Position numbers and translations under genes: made by a program. The notes under the pieces are model-generated. The model ran no database searches. It was not told where the DNA came from and saw only the letters and a list, made by a program, of their open reading frames with translations. Positions 5,169 through 11,908 of a stretch of 13,034 nt of DNA are shown here, piece by piece. Positions within the stretch are counted from its first letter, which is position 1, and every line of letters starts with the position of its first letter. Source of the DNA: Chloroflexota bacterium (GTDB lineage Bacteria; Chloroflexota; Anaerolineae; 4572-78); contig JAJRSQ010000316.1 of NCBI GenBank assembly GCA_024278725.1, positions 1 through 13,034 of the forward strand, given 5' to 3'.

Positions 5169-6845
5169 TCAGCGGCGTTGAATGTCCAAATCGTAGAAAA
5201 TACTTTCGCGGGAATCGTTCCGCACCCGCACAAAATAGGTGGTGTCCGACACGAAAAAACCATCCCATGCGAAAAGTTGGGTGTTCGTTTTGGGGTCGTA
5301 TGTCTGGCGGTCGCCGACGCCCATCGGGGTCATTTTATCGCCGTCGCCGCGCAACCAGATATTCAACTGCGGATAGGTGTATATTTCCACATTCACATCG
5401 TTGGCAATGTACCCCTGCCCCGGCGATTCTTTGAGGTACATGGTGTAATGTCGCTGTTCCGGCTCTTTGCGCTCAAAATTCTGGAAGCGGAAGGTGTACC
5501 ACACATCTTCACCGGGTTTCAGGAAACCCTGTTGACTCCCCAACTTCGCCGGTTTCGGATTGGCAATATCCGTGCCGGGCGCGACGGGGTTCGGGACAAC
5601 AACATCCTGAATTTTGTCGGCGGGCAAAACCGACGTGACGCGGATGCCGTTGGGCGCATCGCCGAGCCGGGTGTTGATGACATCGCCCTGCAGAAGATAG
5701 TAATCCACCACCGCCGTGGAATCGTTGCGCACGCGGACATAATAGCGGTCGCCATCCAAAATCGTGCCTTTCCACACGTGCTCGCCGGTGTTCGGGTCGC
5801 CATCGCGTTCCACCATCATCCCCGCCCCCATATTCTTCATTTCGTCGGGCGTGCCGCGCAACCACACCCCGTACTGGTCGCCGGTGAAAATCTCAAAATT
5901 TACCTGATTGGTCACGTTGCCATTGCCGGGGGTACTGAAAAGGGTGAGCGCCATCTCTTCAAATAATTTATCGTCGAAATTATTTTTGATGAAAGCATAC
6001 CAGTGTTCCGAACCGGGTGCGAGCTGATTGGCGTTCCGGTTCAACAGCACCAGAGGGTTGTTGGGATAGATACTGTTGTCCGCCACAGGTTGAGCGGCAA
6101 TGGCAGCCGTTTCGGGCGCGGCGGCGGGTTGGGTCGATTCAGTGACGGCGAGCGTCGCCGGTTGTGCCGCGCCGAACCAGCCCATCGCGGCGGCATTTTT
6201 CAGCCATTGGGCGGCTTCTTCAGTGGACATTCCCTGCAATGCCTGCGCGGCGAGCGCCCATTTCGAGTCGGGGTTGGCGGGGTCGAGCGCGGGCACGGGG
6301 GTATTTTTGGCGGCATTCCGCGCCGCAAGATTCGCACCGGCAGCCGGCGCAGTGGCGGGGATTTTCCCCGTTTGCGGCAGTGCGGTCAGGTGATAATCGG
6401 CGGTCAGGTCGGCGGCATTTTGCACATGCACATAGTAGACTTCATCGGCATTCACCGCACCCGCCCAAAGCCGCTCGGCGGTGTTGGGGTCGAAATCGGC
6501 TTCCACCAATTGCCCGCTCCCTTCTTTCAACCCGCGCGGTTGTCCCGTCTCCAAAAATGATGCCACCTGCTCGAAGGTGTAAACATCGAAGGTAACCTGC
6601 CGGGCGGTACGGCTATCCCCCGGCTTGAAAACCAGCTCCAGAATCACCGATTGCACATCGTCGCCCATGTCGCTGCGGCTGAACGAATACCAAAACGATT
6701 TGCCCGGCGCCAGCGAGCCGACATTCAGCCCGGTGGTGAGCAACCGCGCAACATAGGGGGTCGTTCCCACACCCTGCTGCGCCGACGTGGGCAACACCGT
6801 GAATGCCAACAATATCGCCACCAAAAATAACAATTTCCGTTTCAT
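5169..6845 (-). CDS. Secreted protein with three repeated beta-rich modules
   Basis: The 558-residue exported protein has a signal peptide (MKRKLLFLVAILLAFTVLPT, likely cut after TSA). It then has three copies of one module, at about 44-155, 275-385 and 441-555. Each opens with L.PG...WY.F (LAPGKSFWYSF, LAPGSEHWYAF, LKPGEDVWYTF). Each continues with a V.FEIYT-like strand and a D.(D)PNT patch, and closes with YYVRVRNDS and a Y.L strand. Modules 2 and 3 also share WLRG and D.M..MG.G. A long Ala/Pro-rich linker with a helical patch (about 160-262) separates modules 1 and 2. The pattern recalls PPC-type beta sandwiches, but I cannot name a family. AAGGA lies ahead of the ATG. It starts 36 bases after the LysM/M23 gene and is probably cotranscribed with it, which suggests an envelope role. 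Confidence 0.85.
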   Translation of the reverse strand: MKRKLLFLVAILLAFTVLPTSAQQGVGTTPYVARLLTTGLNVGSLAPGKSFWYSFSRSDMGDDVQSVILELVFKPGDSRTARQVTFDVYTFEQVASFLETGQPRGLKEGSGQLVEADFDPNTAERLWAGAVNADEVYYVHVQNAADLTADYHLTALPQTGKIPATAPAAGANLAARNAAKNTPVPALDPANPDSKWALAAQALQGMSTEEAAQWLKNAAAMGWFGAAQPATLAVTESTQPAAAPETAAIAAQPVADNSIYPNNPLVLLNRNANQLAPGSEHWYAFIKNNFDDKLFEEMALTLFSTPGNGNVTNQVNFEIFTGDQYGVWLRGTPDEMKNMGAGMMVERDGDPNTGEHVWKGTILDGDRYYVRVRNDSTAVVDYYLLQGDVINTRLGDAPNGIRVTSVLPADKIQDVVVPNPVAPGTDIANPKPAKLGSQQGFLKPGEDVWYTFRFQNFERKEPEQRHYTMYLKESPGQGYIANDVNVEIYTYPQLNIWLRGDGDKMTPMGVGDRQTYDPKTNTQLFAWDGFFVSDTTYFVRVRNDSRESIFYDLDIQRR

Positions 6846-6881
6846 CTTATCCTTCTTTCACGTTTACTGCATGTTGCCAAT

Positions 6882-8465
6882 TCATTTCGCGCCCAAAAGG
6901 GCGTTGGTTTCATCCCAACATTCGCACGCGGTTTTGATTTCATCTTCCCGTACCATCGTGCCGTCATACGGGGTATCGCCCGCCCGCACCCGCCAGCCCG
7001 ACAGTACCATCGGCACGGGACCGTCCGCGGCGAGCCACTCGCCGTTGTAGCGCCGCGCGAAATGGAGATGGCTGGCATCCGCCACGCCTCCCTCGCAACT
7101 GGCGTAACCCAGCGGCGTCCCGGCGGTCACCCTTTGCCCCTGCTGCAATGCTTCATCCGCCGCCATGTGCAGATAGAGCAGCACCCAGCCGGTTTGCAAA
7201 TTGCCGTCCCCATCCAAATCGAGGTATGTTTCCCCTTTACTGCCCAAAAATATCCGCCCGTCCGCCGCCGCGGTGAGCGGCACATCGGAATAATAGCAAC
7301 TGCCCAACACATCGGGCGGACCAAAATCGAGCGCACCGAGTGCGCTCCCCGTGCCGTAGGCTTCATGGGGACCGCCGGTGAAATAGAATGTATCGTCTGC
7401 GCCCCACGGCAATTGCAATGGCGGCTGCGTCAGCGAGGCGGGGACGAGCGGCACAATTGCCCGGTCGAAAGGGTTGCCGAACAGCTCGCGGTACGTTTTG
7501 CTGAAACCCTCCGCGCCGATTTCCGACTGCCACGTCTCCCAATCGGAATTGACCGCCAGCACATTCATCACGCCCACCGTTCCGGCATTCATCCCGGCGG
7601 GAACCAACGCCCGGCTGCGGTTGCGAAATTTAATTGCCACCGTGCCGTACTGTTTGTAGCCGTAATAACCCTGATTGACCATCGCCGCCGCCCAACTCAT
7701 CTGCAAATAGAGCCGCTCGCCGTACGGGTTGCCCCGCCCCAGCGGATAATCGCCCGTGGGCTGCGGATTCGTCACCCAGCCGCCGTAATATTCCAGCAGC
7801 GCCAGCAGCACGCGGGGACCCACACTGTACTGCCGAGCCAGCCGGTCGATGATTTCCGCGCCCGAAAGGGACACGCCGTTCACTTTTTCCGCGTATGTCG
7901 CCAGATAGCCCCCCTGCGTCCGGACAAAAATGGCGGTGTCAAACCCGAGATACGCCGGACTAAAGACCACTTCGCTGTCAGGCAGGATAGACACCACCGG
8001 CGCGGTGCGCTCCAAATCCAGCGGCACGCGGATAGTTTGCCCCACATGGATGACCGTATTTTCGGATTCAAATTCGTTGAGCGCCAGCAAATCTTCCAGC
8101 GGAATATCATAGGCATAACTGATGCCGCCGAGCGTGTCGCCGTTGCGGACGGTGTAAAAATCAACCGGCGGAGTCATCGGCGTGGGAAGCGGCATGGGCG
8201 GCTCGGGTGATGCCGGGGGCGCGGCAGCCGGCGCGGTCGTCGGGGTGGCGGGCGCATCGGGGGCGGCGGGGGTGTTTTTTTGCAGGGATGGCGCTTCTGC
8301 GCCGGATGCCTCCGCCGCGTCCGGGGTCGCCCCTGCGGGGGCGGTCGGCGGGGGGGGAGTGATGGAATCCGGGCGCGGATTTTGGCACGCGCTCACGGCA
8401 ATTAATATGGTGACAATCAGAATGATTTTTTGCAAAAGGAACCTCAACAAACAGGGATGGCGCAT
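6882..8465 (-). CDS. LysM-M23 lipoprotein (putative cell-wall peptidase)
   Basis: From the ATG at 8463-8465 the product has 527 residues. A basic N-terminus and hydrophobic helix end in the lipobox VSAC (Cys27), so it is a lipoprotein. A Pro/Ala-rich linker follows, then a LysM domain (about 102-149; FYTVRNGDTLGGISYAYDIP) for peptidoglycan binding. A middle helical region leads to an M23 (LytM-like) domain. Likely zinc ligands are H367 (GGPH) and D380 (ALDFGPP), with H433 (YLHMA) and H466/H468 (ASHLHF). A Ca-loop-like DLDGDGN insert precedes YLHMA, a style I associate with this M23 subgroup. M23 enzymes cut peptide cross-links in peptidoglycan. Alternative starts are GTG at 8486 and TTG at 8435, the last with GAGG six bases upstream. 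It follows recJ closely. Confidence 0.88.
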   Translation of the reverse strand: MRHPCLLRFLLQKIILIVTILIAVSACQNPRPDSITPPPPTAPAGATPDAAEASGAEAPSLQKNTPAAPDAPATPTTAPAAAPPASPEPPMPLPTPMTPPVDFYTVRNGDTLGGISYAYDIPLEDLLALNEFESENTVIHVGQTIRVPLDLERTAPVVSILPDSEVVFSPAYLGFDTAIFVRTQGGYLATYAEKVNGVSLSGAEIIDRLARQYSVGPRVLLALLEYYGGWVTNPQPTGDYPLGRGNPYGERLYLQMSWAAAMVNQGYYGYKQYGTVAIKFRNRSRALVPAGMNAGTVGVMNVLAVNSDWETWQSEIGAEGFSKTYRELFGNPFDRAIVPLVPASLTQPPLQLPWGADDTFYFTGGPHEAYGTGSALGALDFGPPDVLGSCYYSDVPLTAAADGRIFLGSKGETYLDLDGDGNLQTGWVLLYLHMAADEALQQGQRVTAGTPLGYASCEGGVADASHLHFARRYNGEWLAADGPVPMVLSGWRVRAGDTPYDGTMVREDEIKTACECWDETNALLGAK

Positions 8466-8486
8466 CCCCGAAAATTCGCACCGCAC

Positions 8487-8515
8487 ATTATACGCACCAT
8501 GTCACGAATCGGGAA
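8487..8515 (-). promoter_or_regulatory. Possible promoter for the LysM/M23 gene at the end of recJ (weak)
   Basis: A perfect TATAAT reads on the minus strand at 8487-8492, across the recJ-M23 junction. The -35 region 17 bases upstream (TTCCCG, 8510-8515) is poor. If real, transcription starts near 8480. That rules out the GTG start at 8486 and favours 8465 or 8435. Confidence 0.3.
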
Positions 8516-10814
8516 AAAGCGCCGTCAGTTGTGCCCGTTGGAAGAATTGGCGATACGCCGCCGTCTCCGCCAGCAATTCCCGCAGTGTATTTTCCAGCAT
8601 AGCGGCATTGGCGACGGGGGGGGAATCATCGGCGCGAACCACCAGCGTTTCATCCGTGCGAACGATGATGCGCAGTTTCCCCTGCGCCACCAGCCAATCC
8701 ACCGCCAGCCGCACCGTGGCATCCCGATGCACCATCGCGGTGGCAATATCAGCGAGGGCGAGCCGCCCGCCATGATGCGCCAGCGCGAATTTTATCATCC
8801 CCATCAAATGCCGCATGAACGTCGCCGCCGTGTCGAGCGGGGTGGGTCGCGCCACCAGCACCACCCGTTCCGCCTGCGATTCCGTCAGCACAGCCTGCAA
8901 ACTGCCGTGCCCCGGCGGCGCGTGCCATATCACCAGTGTTTTGGCGGGCAATTGATGCGCCGGACGGGTCAAGCGGGTTACGCCGGGGAGATTTTCACCG
9001 CTCCAAAAGAGGGCTTCGGGGTCGGAAAAAAGTTCCTGCACCGCATCCGATTGCCGCAAATCCACAATTTCCCGTTTCGGGCGCACGGGGGGCGGCGTGC
9101 GGCGGCGCATATCCTGCCACACCAATTGCACCGCATCCCCCCCGCGAAACGTATCGCGGGCGATGGTGAGCGCGAGGTCGAAAGTCCCTTCCGGCACGGG
9201 CGTCTCCGCGCTGTTCCACCACAGCACGCGCGCGGTATGTCCGGTTTCATCGGCGATGGTGAGCCGCCGGTGCGCCCGCGCCCGCCCGATGAAGGTCGCC
9301 CGCGCCACCCGCACATCGGGCACGCCGAGCCGCACGGGGGGATTTCCCGCGCCGAACGGGGCAAGCTGTTCGATGGTGGCGAGGAGCGATTCATTCAGTT
9401 CCGGCACAGTCACCAGCGCATCAATGGTGGTTTCCGCCGCCGGTTGCGCCGCGCACGCCGCCAGCGCATCCGAAAGCCCCTGCCGAAATTCGTCCAGTCG
9501 GGACGGTTTCAGCGCCAGCCCCGCCGCCATCGGATGCCCGCCGAAAGTGTCCAGCAGCGCCGCCTGTGTTTTGATGGCGCGGTGAATGTCGCATCCCGGC
9601 ACACTCCGCGCCGAACCGCGCAACATGCCGTCATCGTGCGTCAGCAGAATCACCGGCTTGCGATATTGTTCCGCCAGCCGCGTGCATGCCAGCCCCAGCA
9701 CGCCGGGATGCCAGTCTTTTGCCGCCAAAACAATGGCGTGATATGCCGCCAGCCGGGGATTTCCCGCCAGCAGACTGAGCGCCTGCACGGTGGTGCGGTC
9801 TACCAGCATTTTCCGCCGTTCATTCAGCGCGTCGAGCTGCGCCGCCAGAATGCGCGCCTTGCCCCAATCATCGGTGAGGAGGAGCGCCACCCCCTGCGCC
9901 GCATCGCCGAGCCGCCCCAGCGCGTTCAGTCGCGGCGCAAGCCAAAAGCCGATATGCTCGGCGGTGAGGGTTTCCGGCTGGAGATTGGCAATTTCGCACA
10001 GCGCCCGCACGCCGAGCCGTTCCGCCCGGCGCAACATTGCCAATCCCCGTTGGAGCAGATAGCGGGTGTCGCCCGTCTGCACCGCCACATCCGCCACAAT
10101 GCCCAGCGCCACCAAATCGAGCAGAGAATCCAAAATGCGCTCAGGGGACTCCGTCTCCAAAGTTTGCATTTTGCATTTTGCATTTTGCATTTTGAAGTGT
10201 TGAACCACCGCTTCCGCCAGTTTGAACGCCACCCCGACGCCCGGCAATTCGCGCAGGGGGTGGTCGGCGGGGAGGCGTTTGGGGTTGATGACCGCATCGG
10301 CGGGGGGGAGGGTTTCGGGCAGGTCGTGATGGTCGGTGATGATGATTTGCGCTCCCGCCGCGTGCGCCGCCGCCACCGCATCGTGCGCGTCAATGCCGGT
10401 GTCGCAGGTGATGATGAGTTTCACCCCCGTGCGAAGTTCCGCCGCCAGATTTTCCGGGCGAATGCCGTGCCCCTCGGTGAGCCGGTGGGGGACGTGGAAA
10501 CGCACATCCGCGCCCAACCGGCGCAAAACAGCCACCAACAACGCGGTGGAGGTCTGCCCGTCCACATCAAAATCGCCCCACACCAAAATGGGTAATTTTT
10601 GGTCAATGGCGGGATGGAGTATCTGCACCGCGAGAGTCATATCGGGCAGGGCGAGCGGCGACGCGGGGCGGTATTCATCAGGGTTGATGAAAGCGCGGGC
10701 GGCATCCACCGTGCGGATACCGCGCTGAACCAGCAACCGCGCCAGCAGGTCGTTTTGCGCCCACGCCCGCAGGTCAGGGGGGATATTCGGTTCGGGGGGA
10801 ATGTGCCATTTCAT
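8502..10814 (-). CDS. recJ: Single-stranded-DNA-specific exonuclease RecJ
   Basis: RecJ is the 5'-3' ssDNA exonuclease of recombination and repair, a DHH-family, metal-dependent enzyme. The 770-residue product has GDFDVDGQTSTALL (D81, D83, D85), ITCDTGIDA (D138), the DHH triad TDHHDLP (161-163) and APRLNALGRLGD. The DHHA1 motif is FGGHPMAAGL (GGH at 425-427). An OB-type region follows, with a C-terminal extension of about 200 residues as in the long Firmicutes-style RecJ. It ends in a possible winged-helix segment. The ATG at 10812-10814 has no ribosome-binding site, because the upstream gap is entirely repeat sequence. A TTG two codons earlier is an alternative. An in-frame heptamer tract (10163-10194) encodes FKMQNAKCKMQ in a loop before LLDLVALG. 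Confidence 0.93.
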   Translation of the reverse strand: MKWHIPPEPNIPPDLRAWAQNDLLARLLVQRGIRTVDAARAFINPDEYRPASPLALPDMTLAVQILHPAIDQKLPILVWGDFDVDGQTSTALLVAVLRRLGADVRFHVPHRLTEGHGIRPENLAAELRTGVKLIITCDTGIDAHDAVAAAHAAGAQIIITDHHDLPETLPPADAVINPKRLPADHPLRELPGVGVAFKLAEAVVQHFKMQNAKCKMQTLETESPERILDSLLDLVALGIVADVAVQTGDTRYLLQRGLAMLRRAERLGVRALCEIANLQPETLTAEHIGFWLAPRLNALGRLGDAAQGVALLLTDDWGKARILAAQLDALNERRKMLVDRTTVQALSLLAGNPRLAAYHAIVLAAKDWHPGVLGLACTRLAEQYRKPVILLTHDDGMLRGSARSVPGCDIHRAIKTQAALLDTFGGHPMAAGLALKPSRLDEFRQGLSDALAACAAQPAAETTIDALVTVPELNESLLATIEQLAPFGAGNPPVRLGVPDVRVARATFIGRARAHRRLTIADETGHTARVLWWNSAETPVPEGTFDLALTIARDTFRGGDAVQLVWQDMRRRTPPPVRPKREIVDLRQSDAVQELFSDPEALFWSGENLPGVTRLTRPAHQLPAKTLVIWHAPPGHGSLQAVLTESQAERVVLVARPTPLDTAATFMRHLMGMIKFALAHHGGRLALADIATAMVHRDATVRLAVDWLVAQGKLRIIVRTDETLVVRADDSPPVANAAMLENTLRELLAETAAYRQFFQRAQLTALFPDS
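10163..10194. repeat. Heptamer tandem repeat (TTTGCAT)4.6 inside recJ
   Basis: Thirty-two bases follow an exact 7-bp period. On the recJ strand they encode K/M/Q/N/A/C-rich residues (about 207-217), in a loop between the DHH core and LLDLVALG. The composition is unlike the surrounding GC-rich, Ala/Leu-rich RecJ sequence. The frame stays open through and beyond it. Confidence 0.9.
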
Positions 10815-10886
10815 GAGCAATTATCAATGAGTAATTATCAATGAGCAAAATTTTGTTCAGTGTTCATTGCTCATTGATAATTGAAT
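10815..10886. repeat. Heptamer-built inverted repeat filling the nuclease-recJ gap
   Basis: Alternating heptamers GAGCAAT, TATCAAT, GAGTAAT, TATCAAT and GAGCAAA run from 10815 to 10849. A mirrored set (GTTCAGT, GTTCATT, GCTCATT, GATAATT) runs from 10855 to 10882. Together they form a perfect 16-bp inverted repeat (10833-10848 with 10867-10882) with an 18-base loop. The tract starts right after the recJ start codon and ends at the nuclease stop codon. No T-run follows on the minus strand, so it is a poor terminator. A GATAAT at 10820-10825, with TTGCTC 17 bases further, might act as a weak recJ promoter. Confidence 0.9.
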
Positions 10887-11713
10887 CAAAACGCGATTTC
10901 CGAAACCTGTTCCCAATCCAAATCGAGGTCATCGAATGAAAAATCGTCCTCAAATTCATCGAGCGGACCTGCCACGTCCCCCCGCTCGCAGAATGAGCGG
11001 AAAGTGCAGAAACGGCACACCCGCGCATCGTCGGTGAGCGGGAAAGCGTCGGCGGCGGCAATTTGGGCGATGATGTCCGTCAAAAAAGTTTCATCCGCCG
11101 CAAATTGCCCCTCATCGTAGCGGATGGTTTCGGGGTCGGCAGGGGCGGCGGTGAACCAGTACAGCATGGTGATGGCATCGGGCGCAACCGGCACGCCGAG
11201 CAGACTTTCGGCGGCGCGCGCCAGCACAAAGGGATATACCCGGCTCTGCGCCCGCGCCCGCAGACGGTCGGCGCGGGGACGGCGCAGGTTGGTTTTCCAA
11301 TCCACAATCAGCACCCGCCCGTCGGGGAGCGCCGCCAGCAGGTCGAATTTCGCCGCCAGCCGGAAGCCGCCGAGTTCGGTCGCCAGCGTCACTTCGGGAA
11401 AGCGGCGCACGCCATCGGCGGAAAGTTCGGCGGGGCGATGCGCCAGATAATTTTGCCACATCGCGCCCAGTTCCGGCGACGGGTCATTTTCGGCGAGCGC
11501 GGTCAGCGCGGGCAAGGGCATACCGAGCGCGTGCTGGTGCGCCAGCCAGTGAAAATCGCTGCCGAGTTTCATCCGCCGTTCCGTTTCCTGCACCGGCGCG
11601 GATTCCTCGGCGGGCCACTGCAAATGCTGGCGGTGGCGCAGGTCGAAGCGGCGCGGGCAGGTCAGGTAATCCTGCATGTTCGATTGCGTGAATTGAAAAT
11701 TTTCAAGGAGCAT
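10886..11713 (-). CDS. PD-(D/E)XK nuclease with Fe-S cluster (Cas4/RecB-like)
   Basis: The 275-residue protein starts MLLENFQFTQSNMQDYLTCP. YLTCPRRFDLRH is the typical opening of Cas4/AddB/RecB-type nucleases. H55 (SDFHWLAH) may be the motif-I histidine. D124 (KFDLLA), D138/K140 (LIVDWKTN) and Q156 (AQSRVYPFVL) fit the PD-(D/E)XK active site. C19 with C233, C236 and C242 (VCRFCTFRSFC) matches the four-cysteine Fe-S staple of that group. The tail is very acidic (DEFEDDFSFDDLDLDWE). It is shorter than AddB, with no helicase domain and no Cas genes nearby. It is thus a stand-alone Cas4-like nuclease, probably for DNA-end processing, and recJ next door fits that. I chose the ATG at 11711-11713, which has GGAGG four bases upstream. 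The longer upstream frame is repeat sequence. Confidence 0.87.
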   Translation of the reverse strand: MLLENFQFTQSNMQDYLTCPRRFDLRHRQHLQWPAEESAPVQETERRMKLGSDFHWLAHQHALGMPLPALTALAENDPSPELGAMWQNYLAHRPAELSADGVRRFPEVTLATELGGFRLAAKFDLLAALPDGRVLIVDWKTNLRRPRADRLRARAQSRVYPFVLARAAESLLGVPVAPDAITMLYWFTAAPADPETIRYDEGQFAADETFLTDIIAQIAAADAFPLTDDARVCRFCTFRSFCERGDVAGPLDEFEDDFSFDDLDLDWEQVSEIAF

Positions 11714-11741
11714 ATCGCCTCCGTTTTCAGGCTGTAGATAC

Positions 11742-11770
11742 ATTATAAAGCGTGTGGCGTGAAACGTGAA
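11742..11770 (-). promoter_or_regulatory. Promoter for the nuclease (and possibly recJ) unit
   Basis: The minus strand reads TTCACG (11765-11770), 17 bases, then TATAAT (11742-11747). The -10 box is perfect and the -35 box matches four of six. The -35 box lies inside the CGTGAAA repeat. Confidence 0.5.
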
Positions 11771-11786
11771 AACGCACTGCGTGAAA
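11758..11786. repeat. Heptamer repeat CGTGAAA
   Basis: Two adjacent copies (11758-11764 and 11765-11771) are followed by a third at 11780-11786. The tract overlaps the predicted -35 box of the nuclease promoter. Confidence 0.6.
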
Positions 11787-11814
11787 GTGGGAAAGTGCGC
11801 AGAGGAGAAAGTGA

Positions 11815-11835
11815 GATTGGGGATTGGAGATTCGT
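11815..11835. repeat. Heptamer tract GATTGGG / GATTGGA / GATTCGT
   Basis: Three successive heptamers share GATT at an exact 7-bp period. The ten-base word TTGGAGATTC here also occurs at 961-970, in the leader hairpin of the LPETG gene. Confidence 0.55.
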
Positions 11836-11852
11836 ATTTTGTGAGGCATAAT
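11824..11852 (+). promoter_or_regulatory. Possible promoter for hemW
   Basis: TTGGAG (11824-11829), 17 bases, then CATAAT (11847-11852). The -35 box lies within the heptamer tract. The predicted start is near 11859, about 22 bases before the ATG. Confidence 0.4.
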
Positions 11853-11873
11853 ACGGCATACGAAGCATGCAAC

Positions 11874-11908
11874 CTGAAACATGGGACTTGAAACTTTGAA
11901 CCCGAACC
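11874..11908. repeat. Degenerate heptamer tract running into the hemW start
   Basis: The units CTGAAAC, ATGGGAC, TTGAAAC, TTTGAAC and CCGAACC keep a 7-bp period with C at each unit end. They match the minus-strand units at 3136-3163. The hemW ATG is the start of the second unit, so the first nine codons or so of the gene are repeat sequence. Confidence 0.55.

Noticed and set aside
10163..10194. Frameshift or broken recJ at the heptamer tract
   Set aside because: The reading frame is continuous across the tract, and all catalytic motifs before and after it are in the same frame.
8430..10595. Plus-strand open frame of about 720 codons opposite recJ
   Set aside because: It is the antisense shadow of recJ. 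The product is rich in R, H, P and Q with no recognisable domain, while the minus-strand frame has all RecJ motifs.
11714..11872. 53-residue N-terminal extension of the nuclease frame
   Set aside because: It covers the heptamer repeats and the predicted promoter. The inner ATG at 11713 has GGAGG and starts right before the conserved YLTCP region.
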